Notes: generated from the letters alone by a model not told the origin. DNA of 64,000 bases from Pseudarthrobacter sp. Fe7 (GCA_024372495.1 CP099977.1:434001-498000), one strand, 5' to 3'; counted from the first letter of the stretch, positions 19,901 to 30,744 are shown. Numbers and translations are program-made.

Positions 19901-21964
19901 TTAGCCGCGAAGGGCGTCAGGCCCCGCGTCGGTGACGCCGCCCTGGAACGGTGCGTCTTCCGGGACACCCTGGGGGTGCGGAGGCTGGGCGTCGAGCGGT
20001 TCGTCGAGCCGGGCCTTCTTGGCCTCTTCCTGCGCTTCGCGTTCGGCCCTCTCCTGGCGGGACTCCACGGGCCCTGCCATCTGGACCGGACGGGTCTCCT
20101 TGGAAAGCCACACTTCGCGGAAATCGCGCTTGCGGATATCCCGGAAAATGTCGGCGATCTCGGCCTGGTTCAGCGTTTCGCGTTCCAGGAGTTCCAGGGC
20201 CAGCAGGTCGAGGACCTCGCGGTTTTCGGTGAGGATCGCGTAGGCCTCGTCATGGGCCTGCTCGATCAGGCGGCGCACTTCCTCGTCCACCACGTACGCA
20301 ATCTGGTCCGAGTAGTTGCGCTCGTGCCCGGCGTCGCGGCCCAGGAAGGGTTCGCCACCGCCCTGGCCCAGGCGGACCGCTCCGACCCGTTCGCTCATGC
20401 CGTACTCGGTGACCATCTTGCGGGCGGTCCCGGTGGCCTTCTCGATGTCATTGGAAGCACCGGTGGACGGATCGTGGAAGACGATCTCTTCGGCGACCCG
20501 GCCACCCATGGCGTAGGCCATCTGGTCAAGGAGTTCGTTGCGGGTGATGGAGTATTTGTCGTTCTCCGGGACCACCATGGTGTAACCCAGGGCGCGGCCG
20601 CGGGGAAGGATCGTGATCTTGGTGACCGGGGCGGAGTTCCGCAGGGCGGCAGCAACCAGGGCGTGGCCGCCTTCGTGGTATGCGGTGATCTTGCGCTCGT
20701 GTTCCTTCATGACGCGGCTGCGCTTCTGCGGGCCGGCCATGACGCGGTCGATCGCTTCGTCCAAGGCGCGGTCATCGATGAGGTTTGCGTTGGAGCGCGC
20801 TGTGAGCAGCGCGGCCTCGTTCAGGACGTTGGCCAGGTCCGCGCCGGTGTAGCCGGGGGTCTTCTTGGCCACGGCCTTGAGGTCCACTCCGGGTGCCATG
20901 GGCTTGCCCTTGGCGTGTACCTGCAGGATCTGGTCGCGTCCGATCAGGTCTGGCGCGTCCACTCCGATCTGGCGGTCGAAGCGTCCGGGACGCAGCAGGG
21001 CCGGGTCGAGGACGTCAGGGCGGTTGGTGGCGGCGATGAGGATCACGTTGGTCTTGACGTCGAAGCCGTCCATCTCCACCAGCAACTGGTTGAGGGTCTG
21101 CTCACGTTCGTCGTTGCCGCCGCCGATGCCGGCGCCGCGGTGCCGGCCGACGGCGTCGATCTCGTCCACGAAGATGATTGCGGGCGAATTGGCCTTGGCC
21201 TGTTCGAAGAGGTCGCGGACGCGGGAGGCGCCGACGCCGACGAACATTTCCACGAAGTCGGAGCCCGAGATGGAGAAGAACGGTACGCCGGCCTCGCCTG
21301 CCACCGCGCGGGCCAGAAGGGTCTTACCGGTGCCGGGAGGGCCGTAGAGCAGCACGCCCTTGGGGATCTTGGCGCCAACGGCCTGGAACTTGGCCGGTTC
21401 CTGGAGGAATTCCTTGATCTCCTGGAGCTCTTCCACCGCTTCGTCGGAGCCTGCGACGTCGGCGAAGGTCACCTGCGGCATGTCCTTGCTGACCATCTTG
21501 GCCTTGGACTTGCCGAACTGCATGATCTTGGAGCCGCCGCCCTGCATGCGGGTCATCAGGAACCAGAAGAGTGCGCCCAGCAGGATGACGGGGATCAGGA
21601 GGGAGAGCAGGCCGGAGAACCAGTTGCTTTCAATCGGCTGGTCAGTGAAGCCCTGGGCCGGCTTGGCTTCGGTGACCGCCTTCACCACGTCCTGCGCGCG
21701 GGCATCGACGAAGAAGAACTGGACGCTCTTGCCTTTGTCCTGCCCGTCCACCTGCAGGTTGTCCTTCAGCGTAAGGTCAACGCGGTTCTCGCCGTCGAAG
21801 ATCTTGGCCTGCTCCACCTTGTTGCTGGAGAGCAGTTCCAGGCCCTTGTCCGTGTCGATCCGGGCCGCACCGCCGGGGGCGAGCGTTGCAAAAGCCACAA
21901 GGAGCAGACCGACCACAACGACGATCCAGATGCCCGGGCCTTTGAAGAAGTTCTTAGCTTTCAT
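19901..21964 (-). CDS. ftsH: ATP-dependent zinc metalloprotease FtsH
   Basis: 687 residues, intact. Membrane helices lie at about 11-30 and 120-138, with the periplasmic-side domain between. The AAA domain has Walker A GPPGTGKT (208-215), Walker B IIFVDEID (263-270) and the second region of homology ([22 protein letters not shown]). The zinc-protease motif is HEGGH (430-434). The C-terminal tail is Glu/Ala-rich and disordered, as in actinobacterial FtsH. It degrades misfolded membrane and some cytosolic proteins. Promoter candidate: TG-extended TATAGC near 22043-22051. Confidence 0.97.
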   Translation of the reverse strand: MKAKNFFKGPGIWIVVVVGLLLVAFATLAPGGAARIDTDKGLELLSSNKVEQAKIFDGENRVDLTLKDNLQVDGQDKGKSVQFFFVDARAQDVVKAVTEAKPAQGFTDQPIESNWFSGLLSLLIPVILLGALFWFLMTRMQGGGSKIMQFGKSKAKMVSKDMPQVTFADVAGSDEAVEELQEIKEFLQEPAKFQAVGAKIPKGVLLYGPPGTGKTLLARAVAGEAGVPFFSISGSDFVEMFVGVGASRVRDLFEQAKANSPAIIFVDEIDAVGRHRGAGIGGGNDEREQTLNQLLVEMDGFDVKTNVILIAATNRPDVLDPALLRPGRFDRQIGVDAPDLIGRDQILQVHAKGKPMAPGVDLKAVAKKTPGYTGADLANVLNEAALLTARSNANLIDDRALDEAIDRVMAGPQKRSRVMKEHERKITAYHEGGHALVAAALRNSAPVTKITILPRGRALGYTMVVPENDKYSITRNELLDQMAYAMGGRVAEEIVFHDPSTGASNDIEKATGTARKMVTEYGMSERVGAVRLGQGGGEPFLGRDAGHERNYSDQIAYVVDEEVRRLIEQAHDEAYAILTENREVLDLLALELLERETLNQAEIADIFRDIRKRDFREVWLSKETRPVQMAGPVESRQERAEREAQEEAKKARLDEPLDAQPPHPQGVPEDAPFQGGVTDAGPDALRG

Positions 21965-22037
21965 CTGTTCGGGGGCTGGCCCCGTCCCTTCCGGTAGTGC
22001 TTCACGGCGAGTAATCTGCGCGCGTGATGGTGCTGCG

Positions 22038-22893
22038 TCAGCTTCTAGCTATACACCGTCCGCAGTAAATCACGCATAGCGAAAAGCAAAAGTTCCCTGT
22101 GGGCGTAGCGGGTGCGCCACGCTGCCGGACGCGCACGTCAGCGCTGTTGCAGGGGGTGCTTGGCGCAGCCACGGATCCGCGGGTCACCCGCCGGCATTCG
22201 ATCAGCACCGGGTCCGGGCTGCCTGCGGGCTGGACCGCATCGGCGTCCGCCGGACCACGCTCAATCCCGTCGTTGAGCCGATTGGCCGCCCAGGCACCCA
22301 TTTCGTAGTGCGGCAGGGCAACAGAGGTCAAGCCCGGGTGGAGGCTGGCGGCAATCAGTTCCTCGTCACCGAAGCCGACGACGGACAGGTGGCCCGGGAT
22401 GGAAAGGCCCAGTTCCGCGGCGGCCAGGCAGACCCCCATGGCCAGGCGGTCATTGCAGCAAATGAGGGCCGACGGCTGGTTTGGGGCGTAGAGGATTCCG
22501 TCCACTTGGCGCCCCAGGAGGGACTCCACGCCAGCTTGAATGGGGTCGGTTCCGGGCTGGCCGTGTTCCTGGCTGCGTTCCGGGCCGGGCTGCCCTGGTG
22601 TGTTGACGAGCATCAGGGTGTAGCCGCGGGCGCGGGCCGCCTGGTCTGCTCCCAGGATGATGCGGCCGGCGTGCGGCGCGGTGCCCACGTCCTCACTGAG
22701 CAGGCCCAGAGTGCCGGACCTGCGGCTGCGGAGCGCGCGGGCCAGGCGGCCGGGGCTGTAACCAAGCCGGACCGCCGTCGTCCTTACTTTTTCGCGGTTT
22801 CCGGGCTGGCCCGGGCAGAAGGGACGTTGTTGAGGACGTGCGAGACTGTGGTGACCGAAGCGCCGGCTTCGCGCGCCACGTCCCGGATCCCAC
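22038..22893 (-). pseudogene. Degenerate LacI-type regulator with in-frame loss of the sugar-binding core
   Basis: A LacI helix-turn-helix is readable (IRDVAREAGASVTTVSHVLNN, then TREKVRTTAVRLGYSPGR) but broken: a C run near 22785 is one short, and the probable GTG start at 22893 is one base out of frame. The core begins normally (GTLGLLSEDVGT; GRIILGADQAARARGYTLMLVNT), then jumps from QVDGILYA straight to SALICCNDRLAMGV near 22500-22510. The roughly 100 residues that normally lie between are missing. The C-terminal LPHYEMGAWAANRL is normal, but the reading then runs on into the ftsH promoter. It sits between hpt and ftsH, which are usually adjacent. Confidence 0.75.
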
Positions 22894-23006
22894 GCTGCTG
22901 CTACCCGCGTTCCCCGGACTTCCTCCGAGGGCCTCCGCGAACTGGCATTTGGCGGCAGTCCCTGGCGGCAATACTGCCCTGAACTGCCATTTCGCGGGCG
23001 GGGGCT

Positions 23007-23561
23007 TTACTCGTAGACGTGCGGGGCCAGGGTGCCCACGAAGTCCAGGTTGCGGTACTTTTCGGCGTAGTCCAGGCCGTAGCCCACCACGAATTCGTTG
23101 GGGATGTCGTAGCCCACGTACTTGACGTCGATTTCCACCTTGGCGGCGGTGGGCTTGCGGAACGCGGTGCAGATTTCCACCGACGCGGTGCCGCGGGATT
23201 CCAGGTTGGTCTTGAGCCAGGACAGGGTGAGGCCGGAGTCGATGATGTCCTCGACGATCAGCACGTCCTTGCCCATCAGGTCCGTGTCCAGATCCTTGAG
23301 GATCCGCACCACGCCGGAGGACTGGGTGCCGGAGCCGTAGGAGGACACGGCCATCCAGTCCATCGAGATGTGGCTGTGGAGGGCCCGGGCCAGGTCAGCC
23401 ATGACCATTACGGCGCCCTTCAGGACGCCAACGATGAGGATTTCGCGCCCTTCGTAGTCCTTGTCGATCTGCGCGGCGAGTTCGGTGATGCGCTGCTGGA
23501 TCTGTTCCCTGGTGTAGAGAACGTGCTTGAGATCTGCCTGGACGTCGTTTGAATCCACCAA
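23007..23561 (-). CDS. hpt: Hypoxanthine-guanine phosphoribosyltransferase
   Basis: 184 residues, intact. The PRPP-binding loop is VLIVEDIIDSGLTL at about 100-113. SYGSGTQSSGVV and the purine-side YVGYDIPNEFVVGYGLDYAEKYR are typical. Salvages hypoxanthine and guanine. ATG 23561 lies 27 bases after the tilS stop, the usual tilS-hpt pair. Confidence 0.95.
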   Translation of the reverse strand: MVDSNDVQADLKHVLYTREQIQQRITELAAQIDKDYEGREILIVGVLKGAVMVMADLARALHSHISMDWMAVSSYGSGTQSSGVVRILKDLDTDLMGKDVLIVEDIIDSGLTLSWLKTNLESRGTASVEICTAFRKPTAAKVEIDVKYVGYDIPNEFVVGYGLDYAEKYRNLDFVGTLAPHVYE

Positions 23562-23588
23562 TGGCTCCTGTTTAGATGCGGGGTGCGA

Positions 23589-24799
23589 CTATTTTGCGGG
23601 CGGTTTTTGAGGCCGGAATACTAGCTTCCCACAGCGCGTGCGATCGCGGGGAACAGAACCGGTGCTCCCAGGGGCCCCCGGCCCACCAGCGTCCTTCGGC
23701 TGCCCAAGCTGCGCCAGTGACAGGCGGTACACACTCACGCCGCCGGGAAGCTCCACCGGACCGGCCGAGCCCTGCCGCCGGAGCAGCGCTTCCGCCGCCA
23801 AAAGGCGCCGGTAGCTGGGCTGCTGCCCCCGGCGTCGGCCGCTGCCTTGGCAATGACGCGGAACCTGATGGCCGGGGCCAGGGCGCGAAGCTCCTCCTCC
23901 GGCAGGCCCAGTTCGCTGCCGTTCCGCTCCACGAGGGAGGCGTACGTGCTTTCTGCCACATCCTCCAGATAGTCGGCGTCCAACTGGAGGATGGCGGCGG
24001 TCCGGGCCAGGGATTCGGCCACGCCGGGACCGAGTTTTTCCTCGAGGTGCGGGAGGACCTCAACCCGGGTCCGCGACCGTGCGAATGCGGGATCGGAGTT
24101 GGTGGGATCGTGCCAGGGGTCCAGCTCCTCCACCTCGCAGATTTCCTCCGTGCCTGCCCGCCGGAGTCCGAGGAACGGCCGCAGCAACAGAGTGTTTCCT
24201 GCGCCTGCCCGGGCGGGACGCATACCTGCCAGGGAGCGCGTCCCGGAGCCGCGGGCCAGGCCCAGCAGGACCTGTTCAGCCTGGTCGTCCAGGGTGTGGC
24301 CCAGCAGGACCGCCTCCGCGCCCTGCGCCACGGCTGCGGCCTCGAGCGCGGCGTGCCGTGCGTCGCGGGCCGCGGCCTCGGGACCCATGCCGGCGCCCGC
24401 AACTGTGACGGTGCGGATTTCCACGGGGTGCAGGCCCAATTCCGTCAGTGCCTCCGCGGTACGGGCGGCAATTTGGCCGGACCCTTCCTGCAGTTGGTGG
24501 TCCACCACCACGGCGCCCACGGTCAGGGGGCGGCCTTCCACGTGGCCGCGGCGCGCAAAGTAGGCGGCGATGGCTGCGAGTGCCAGGGAATCGGGACCGC
24601 CGCTGCACGCGACGACGACATGGCGGGGATACCCGGCGTCGGCCAGGGCGTCCTGCAGCATTTTGCGCGCAGCGCCGACGACTGGCGCGAGCCTGCCCGG
24701 CCGGCGTCGTCCGCTGCGCGCGGGCGAAACGCCCGGGACCGGGACCTCGGGCACGCGGACGACAGGCTCGGGAACGCCAGGCAACTGGGGGTGGGGCAA
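23589..24799 (-). CDS. tilS: tRNA(Ile)-lysidine synthetase (one frameshift)
   Basis: Modifies the wobble C of tRNA-Ile(CAU) to lysidine, ATP-dependent and essential. PP-loop SGGPDS is at about residues 66-71 and VLLGHTLDDQAEQVLLGLARGSG follows. The first codon taken is TTG 24799, which directly abuts the metalloprotease stop (TGATTG); an internal ATG at KMLQDALADAG is an alternative, since the N-terminal 45 residues are poorly structured. The frame breaks near 23805, where a T run is one short (expected PATGALLAAEALLRR). The C-terminal RCGKLVFRPQKPPAK is characteristic. Confidence 0.92.
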
Positions 24800-25940
24800 T
24801 CAGAGGCCCATCCGGTCGAGCCACAACTTGGCGTCGTGGATCTCGGGCTCGGTGGGCAGGTGGTCCACCGACTCCCAGACCTTGTTGAAGCCGTCCATCC
24901 CGGCCACGTCCACCACGGCGCGGACAAAGCGTGCGCCGTCCGAGTATTGGCGCATCTTGGCGTCCAGGCCCAGGAGGCTGCGGATGAACTTCTCGATCAC
25001 GCCGCGGTCCTTGCCGCGGTCGTTGAAGCGCTGCCGGATGGTCTTCACGGAAGGCACGATGCTGGCGTCCACGGCATCCATCACCACGTTCGCGTGCCCC
25101 TCGAGCAGGCTCATGACGGCGGTGAGGTGCGAAATGGCGGCCTTTTCCTCCGGATCCTGAAGCAGGTCCAGGATGGCACCGCGGCCCGGCGTGTTTCCCG
25201 TGGCGGAACGGTCCTTCAGCGAGCGCGCGGCAGCTGAGGCGCGCTCCATCAGGGAATCCACGTTGCCCAGCAGGTGGCCGCTGAGTTCATCGATCTGTTC
25301 CAGCATGTGGTGGCGGAGCCACGGCGCTGCCGCGAACTGCACGCGGTGGGTCTGCTCGTGCAGGCACACCCAGAGCCGGAAGTCCTCCGGCGCAACGTTG
25401 AGTTCGCGCTCCACCGAGACGATATTCGGTGCCACGAGCAGGAGCCGGCCCGCGGTGGGGGTCGTGGAGTTCTCCGCCAGGGCAGCAAAGGGATCGTACT
25501 GGCCCAGAACCTTGCTGGAGAGGAACGCCAGGACGGCGCCCAGCCTGGCTGCCGGTGATGGCGCCGCTGAGCTGGGCGGCAGCGGGGCTGAGATTTCCGC
25601 GCCGGCTATCCAGCATCTTCTGCATGGCAGGCTTGAGCATGACGGCGAAGCTTTGGGTGTTGGCCTTGGCCCAGGACGCCCTGTCCACCACCAGCACGGA
25701 GGAGTCACGAAGGTCGCGCGCCGCCTCCAGGCCAGTGATTTCGTGGACGTGCGGCACCGATGCGTCCGCGAGCCGGCGCAGGCTGTCCACCGCTTCACCG
25801 ATGGCCGCCTGGTCCAGCACCGGACCGGCGGGAGCCAGCCGCGCCGCAGCAGACGCCGCGAGGTCCCAGTTGATCAGGGACTGGGCTGTTGGGGACAACG
25901 TCGATGCGGACTCGCGCGCAGTGGACTCCATGGTTCCCAT
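24800..25940 (-). CDS. Zinc-dependent metalloprotease, DUF2342 family (one frameshift)
   Basis: An actinobacterial protein often labelled 'coenzyme F420 biosynthesis-associated' or zinc metalloprotease. The HExxH motif is in VCLHEQTHRVQFAAAPW. The helical C-terminal region includes LEGHANVVMDAVDA, with a possible third ligand. Start ATG 25940 (MGTMESTARES). The frame breaks at 25542-25546, where expected CAGCTG reads CAGCCTG (expected ITGSQLGAVLAFLSSKV). Overlap with tilS implies co-transcription. The substrate is unknown. Confidence 0.88.
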
Positions 25941-26100
25941 CAGAACACAGCAGGCGTGGGATCGTCCTTAAGTTCGCTGACCGGCGAACTTCCACAGCCG
26001 CCGCACAGGAGGGCGAAAGCGACGCCCCATCCGGCCGGGCCGCGCTGGAAACCGCAAGATACCCCGGTACCGGGAGGGCCAGCGGCCCGACCCGGCAGAA

Positions 26101-26158
26101 CCGGCCGTGACCCGCATAAGCGTTGCTGCCCCGCACCGGTTATGCGGGCAAGGGCCGG
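26101..26158. terminator. Nested hairpin between dacB and the metalloprotease operon
   Basis: Inner arms CCCGCATAA/TTATGCGGG (26111-26119 and 26140-26148) sit within outer arms CCGGCC/GGCCGG (26101-26106 and 26153-26158). It lies about 70 bases after the dacB stop. No clear T tract; terminator or structured leader. Confidence 0.45.
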
Positions 26159-26226
26159 TCATCACAAGTCAACGTGCTTGCCGCCGTCGCCGTGGCTGCG
26201 TTGCCGGGCGTCCAGCCGCGGCAGCG

Positions 26227-27737
26227 CTACCGGCAGCCGCAGCCTGCCAGGGCGGTGGCCGCCCGGTCCAGCGCCACCTTGTTTCCGGCTGCCCCGGGCG
26301 TCAGGCCGTTGCCGATGAACGAGAACACCAGGAGCCGGCCGTCGGCGTCCACCACATAGCCACTCAGCGCCAGCACGGTGTTCAGGGTCCCGGTCTTGGC
26401 GCGGACCAGCCCGGCACCGCCCGAGGTGGCTGCGTCCCCGTAGCGCGTGTCCAGGGTGCCTGACAGCCCGCCCACCGGGAAGCCGTCCAGGGCAGCGCGA
26501 AGCCTGGTATCGGAGCCGGTGGTGATGGCCCGCACCCCGTCCGTGAACTGGCGGACCGAAACCTGGTTGCCCATGGCCAGCCCGCACACATCCACCAGCT
26601 TCACGGCGTCCGGGGTGATGCCGGCGGCCGCAACCTCGGCCGCCACCGCAGCGGTGGCCCCGTCATTGCTCCCGGGGCGCCCGGTGGCAAGCGCCGCCAT
26701 CCGGCCCATGGTTTCGGCCAGGTAGTTGTCCGAGACCTGCAGCATCATGTCCACCTGCTCCGCCACGGTGGCAGAGTCAACGCCGGCCAGGACTGCGGCG
26801 CCGGAAGGCGCGGCGCCAGGAGAACGGTCGACGCCGGCCGCTACCGTCAGTCCCGCCCCGGCACCTGCCGCACGGAGCCGCCCAGCGAACTCCGACGCCG
26901 CGGCCATGGCGGAGTCCTGGGGGCGGGGGCCCGTGGTGACAGCTGGGTCGAAGCGGGCGGAGTTGAGGGCCAGCGGGAACACCGGGGCGATCTCGCCGGC
27001 TTCCACATCGCCGGACTGCCAGTTGGGGTTCAACGCCGGACCGGCGAAGAGGAGTCGTCAACGAGCACCTTGATCTCCCCGGCCGTGCCGGCGGCCTGCA
27101 TGGCCTGCACGGTAAGGGCGGCCAGGGTGGCCAGGCCGGCGTGGCCCATGGTCTGGCCAGGCTGCGACTCCCCGGCGCCCAGGAGGACGTCCCCGCCGCC
27201 TACCAGGATCACCTGGCCCGGCGCCGGGCCCTGCACCGCCTTCGTGGTGAACCGGTGGTCCGGTCCCAGGGTGCGCAGCGCTGCCACGGCAGTCAGCAGC
27301 TTAAGGTTCGACGCCGGCACCCGGCCTTCCGCGCCGCCCCGATCAAAGAGGACCTGGCCCGTGAGCGCGTCCTGCACCATGCCCGTGAAAGTACCGCCGC
27401 CGTCGGCCGTCAACACCGGGTCCACCTGGGCCGTCACCGCTGACGCCACGGGCACCGGGGCGGACGGCTGCAGCGGCGCAAGCACCTGCGGGGCAGAAAG
27501 GGTGGCGGGGGCCAGTTGCCACGCGGGCGGTGCGGGCGCAGGCGCCGGGGCGTTGGAACCAAAAAAACCGGGGCCGAGGAACCCGGGGGCCACCAGCAGG
27601 GCTCCGGGGATGGCCAGGACGAGCAGGACCAGTGATGCCAGTGCCAGCGGCCAGGACGTGCGGGGCTTCCCGGCCGGAGTTCCCCGGCGCCGCGACGGGC
27701 GGGCACGCAGGCGTTCCCCGCCGGTTGATTTTGTCAT
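26227..27737 (-). CDS. dacB: D-alanyl-D-alanine carboxypeptidase / endopeptidase, DacB (PBP4) family (one frameshift)
   Basis: Peptidase S13 that trims peptidoglycan stem peptides. An N-terminal Arg-rich segment precedes one membrane anchor (WPLALASLVLLVLAIPGALLV). The SxxK motif is SNLK (in PASNLKLLTAVAAL), the SxN motif SDN (in LQVSDNYLAETMG), and KTG is in VRAKTGTLNT. The frame breaks near 27048-27052, where a C run is one short (expected VDDSLFAGPALNPNW). ATG 27737 (MTKSTGG) is preferred over an upstream ATG because the anchor then falls at a normal distance. A monocistronic minus-strand gene, divergent from ppa. Confidence 0.92.
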
Positions 27738-27891
27738 GCTGGTGCTGGTCCTCAAGTCCTGAAATTTCCCCACAAGTTCCTGATTCCAGGGCCTCTCGCT
27801 ATATCCTCAATAATAGTCGGCGGTACCGACACTCTCTTTTGTGGGCCGTCAAGTGTGCCGCGCACCCCCTGTAATTGCCGAGGAGCATTCC

Positions 27892-28380
27892 ATGAAGCAC
27901 GACGTGACCATCGAGATCCCCAAGGGATCACGCGTCAAGTATGAAGTTGACCACGAGACCGGCCGCGTCCGCCTGGACCGCGTCCTCTTCACCTCCATGC
28001 AGTACCCCACCCACTACGGGTACTTCGAAAACACCCTCGGCGAGGACGGCGACCCGCTGGACGCACTGGTGCTGCTGCAGGACTTCGACCTGCACCCCGG
28101 CGTCATCGTCGAGTCCCGCCCCATCGGCGTCTTCAACATGACCGACGACGGCGGCGGAGACGCCAAGATCCTGTGCGTCCCGGTGGATGCCCGCTTTGAC
28201 CACATCCAGGAAGTCAGCGACGTCAACGAGTTCCTGATCAGGGAGATCGAGCACTTCTTCACCCGGTACAAGGACCTGGAGCCCGGCAAGTGGGTCAAGG
28301 CCGAGGGCTGGGGCGACCGCGCCGCCGCCGAAGCTGAGCTGGAAGCCTCCATCAAGCGTTACGTGCCCACCGGACACTAG
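27892..28380 (+). CDS. ppa: Inorganic pyrophosphatase
   Basis: 163 residues, family I. The signature [11 protein letters not shown] at about 52-62 supplies metal-binding Asp residues; [18 protein letters not shown] and [14 protein letters not shown] are typical. It hydrolyses pyrophosphate to drive biosynthesis. ATG 27892 follows GAGGAG at good spacing. Its gap with dacB holds a divergent promoter region that includes a GTCGG/CCGAC repeat. Confidence 0.97.
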   Translation: MKHDVTIEIPKGSRVKYEVDHETGRVRLDRVLFTSMQYPTHYGYFENTLGEDGDPLDALVLLQDFDLHPGVIVESRPIGVFNMTDDGGGDAKILCVPVDARFDHIQEVSDVNEFLIREIEHFFTRYKDLEPGKWVKAEGWGDRAAAEAELEASIKRYVPTGH

Positions 28381-28383
28381 TCC

Positions 28384-28520
28384 CCACCGTCCCCCTAACC
28401 TCGCTTCGCTCGGCCAGGGAATCCTGACGGCGTGGGCCCACCCACCGTCCCCTAACCTCGCTTCGCTCGGCCAGGGAATCCTGACGGCGTCGGCCCACCC
28501 GCCGTCCCCCTAACGGCGTG
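28384..28520. repeat. Tandem 58/57-bp repeat after ppa, with a partial third copy
   Basis: Copies at 28384-28441 and 28442-28498 are almost identical (one C-run length change and one G/C change). A truncated third copy starts at 28499. Each contains the GAGCGAAGCGAG-type element (CTCGCTTCGCTCGG on the plus strand). No ORF. Confidence 0.85.
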
Positions 28521-28540
28521 GGGCCAGTCTTACGACCGAG

Positions 28541-28576
28541 GGCGGGTGGCCGGCTTTTCGAAGCCGGCCACCCGCC
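28541..28576. terminator. Perfect 16-bp hairpin with TTCG loop
   Basis: Arms GGCGGGTGGCCGGCTT and exact complement around TTCG. It lies between ppa with its repeats and the carboxylesterase, so it probably ends ppa transcription. Confidence 0.7.
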
Positions 28577-28611
28577 GTCGTTGTCCCAGGAAGTTGTGGC
28601 ATGGTGGGGCT

Positions 28612-29955
28612 GTGAGTTCCGAGCCAGCACTGACGTCCCAGCTTCTGTTCCATCCGCCGTGCGGCCCTGTCAGCGGCTGGCGGGACGGCGACGTTGTCCG
28701 TGCCACCGGCATTCCCTACGCCACGGCACCCCGCTTCCAGCCGCCGGCGCCGGCACTGGACTGGACCTCGGAGTTTTCCGCCACGTCCCCCGCGCCCGCC
28801 TGCCCACAGGCGCCGGTGCCGTTCCTGGACGACGTCCTGGGCACCAAATACGGCGAATTGCCGGGCAGCGAGGACTGCCAGAACCTTTCCATCACCATGC
28901 CCGGCGACCTCACGCCCGGGGAAAAGCTGCCGGTGATGGTCTGGATCCACGGCGGCTCCTACACCACAGGTTCCGGGGACCTGGCCATCTTCGACCCCGC
29001 CCGGCTCGTGGCCGAGAACCGCGTCATGGTGGTCTCCGTGACCTATCGGCTTGGGCTGTTTGGCTTTCTGGCAACACCGGCAGGCAGGCCCGGCAACCTG
29101 GGACTCCTTGACCAGCTCGAGGCGTTCCGCTGGGTGCAGCGGAACATCGCCGCATTCGGGGGTGATCCCCGCCGGGTCACTGCTTTCGGCCAGTCCGCCG
29201 GCGGCGACGCTATCGCCCACCTCATGGCCACTCCGGAGGCGCCAACCCTCTTTCAGCGTGCCATTATCCAGAGCGCGCCGCTGGGCATTACCCGGGGCAG
29301 GGCCAAAATGAACCAGGCCATGGGCATCGCCGCTGAAACGGTGACCGAGGAAACACCGGCCATGGAGGTGGTGGAACGCGAGGCACAGGTAGCCCAGGTG
29401 GCGCGGAAGTTCGGGATGCTGGCCGCCATGCCGTTTGGCACGCAGTACGGCCATGATCCGCTCCCGGAGGAGGATGCCATCGAGGCGGCTTGGGACCGGT
29501 CCGCCCCCGCGATCGACGTGCTGATCGGGCACACAACTGAGGAAGCCCGGTTGTTCCTCCCCCGCAGCCCGTGGCTCATGCGGTTGGCCGCCGTTCCGCT
29601 GGTGGGGGCCGCTGCTGTCCGCGCCATCGACTGGGTGATCACCGAAACTGTGTACGGCCGGGCCACCCGCCGCTTTGCCCGCCGGCACGCGAAGGCTCGC
29701 GGCCGGGCGCACCGCTACGTGGTGAATTGGCACGCCCCCGGCAACATCTTCGGCGCCGCCCACACCATTGACCTCCCACTGCTGCTCGGCAACCGGAAGA
29801 CCTGGGACGGTGTGGGCCTCATCGCCGGCGCCCGCTGGGAGGACGTGGACTCTACCGGCCGTTCCGTGCGGGCCCTGTGGGCCGGCTTTGCGCGGGGCGA
29901 TGACTTGGGTGAGGCTGGCGCGGTGGATGATGCGCTGCACTACAAGAGGGTCTGA
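28612..29955 (+). CDS. Type B carboxylesterase
   Basis: About 447 residues, carboxylesterase/lipase family. The oxyanion region is VWIHGGSYTTGSGD. The nucleophile elbow GQSAGG (in VTAFGQSAGGDAIAHLM) is typical, as are NLGLLDQLEAFRWVQRNIAAFGGDPRRV and the C-terminal HTIDLPLLLGN segment with its His. The start is GTG 28612 (MSSEPALTSQ); the frame is open upstream, but that part is hairpin sequence. No signal peptide. DUF429 follows after 6 bases, so the two are probably co-transcribed. Confidence 0.88.
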   Translation: MSSEPALTSQLLFHPPCGPVSGWRDGDVVRATGIPYATAPRFQPPAPALDWTSEFSATSPAPACPQAPVPFLDDVLGTKYGELPGSEDCQNLSITMPGDLTPGEKLPVMVWIHGGSYTTGSGDLAIFDPARLVAENRVMVVSVTYRLGLFGFLATPAGRPGNLGLLDQLEAFRWVQRNIAAFGGDPRRVTAFGQSAGGDAIAHLMATPEAPTLFQRAIIQSAPLGITRGRAKMNQAMGIAAETVTEETPAMEVVEREAQVAQVARKFGMLAAMPFGTQYGHDPLPEEDAIEAAWDRSAPAIDVLIGHTTEEARLFLPRSPWLMRLAAVPLVGAAAVRAIDWVITETVYGRATRRFARRHAKARGRAHRYVVNWHAPGNIFGAAHTIDLPLLLGNRKTWDGVGLIAGARWEDVDSTGRSVRALWAGFARGDDLGEAGAVDDALHYKRV

Positions 29956-29961
29956 GGGCGA

Positions 29962-30744
29962 ATGAGGACCCTCGGCGTGGATCTGGCGGCAGCAACGAAG
30001 AAAACCGCCGTTGCCGTCATCGAATGGGACAGTGGCTCCAGCGGCCAGGACTCGAGCGGCAAGGACCGGGCCCGCCTCACACACCTGGCCCTGGACGTTG
30101 GCGACCAGGAGATCGTGGACCTGTTCGGCACCAGCGAGATGACCGGCGTCGACTGCCCCGTGGGCTGGCCGGACGCCCTGATCCCGTTCCTCACCGGCCA
30201 CCTGGCCTGCGACGCCGAACCCGTCCTGGATCATGACGGCATCGCAGGCCGGCGGCTCCTCGCCTACCGGGACAGGGACCGGTTCGTCACCCGCGCAACC
30301 AAGCTGATCCCGCTGAGCGTCTCCGCAGACCGGCTGGCGCACCCGGCCATGCGCTGCGCGGTAATCCAAGCAAAAATCGCGGCGCTGCACGGGCCCCAGC
30401 CCCGGGACGGGTCGGGCCGGCTTGCCGAGGTGTACCCGGCCGCGTCACTGAAGATCTGGGGCCTCAACGGGCGCGGCTACAAGGGCCGCGGCATCCCCGA
30501 AACCGAACGCCTGGGCCTCCTGCTGGCGGCCCTCGAAGAGCAGGCGCCCTGGCTGGACCTTGGCGGGCACCGGGACCGGCTGACGGGTTCAGACGACCTG
30601 TTCGACGCTGTCATCGCCGCGCTCACCGCCCGGGCCGCTGCCCGCCGTCGTACGTTGCTCCCTGACGAAGCGCACGCGCACGCCGCCCGCAGCGAAGGCT
30701 GGATCCACCTGCCCTCCTGCGGCCTGGACGAACTGCCCGGCTGA
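29962..30744 (+). CDS. DUF429 protein, predicted RNase H-like nuclease fold
   Basis: 260 residues. Begins MRTLGVDLAAATKKTAVAV, the acidic first strand of the fold, then TGVDCPVGWPDA and SDDLFDAVIAALTARAAARR near the end, with an Asp matching the usual last acidic residue. Function is unestablished. It sits 6 bases after the carboxylesterase and ends 9 bases from the convergent phosphoketolase. Confidence 0.8.
   Translation: MRTLGVDLAAATKKTAVAVIEWDSGSSGQDSSGKDRARLTHLALDVGDQEIVDLFGTSEMTGVDCPVGWPDALIPFLTGHLACDAEPVLDHDGIAGRRLLAYRDRDRFVTRATKLIPLSVSADRLAHPAMRCAVIQAKIAALHGPQPRDGSGRLAEVYPAASLKIWGLNGRGYKGRGIPETERLGLLLAALEEQAPWLDLGGHRDRLTGSDDLFDAVIAALTARAAARRRTLLPDEAHAHAARSEGWIHLPSCGLDELPG

Noticed and set aside
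19295..21997. A 900-codon open frame on the plus strand
   Set aside because: It is antisense to ftsH and folE, whose proteins are unmistakable; long shadow frames are normal at this GC content.
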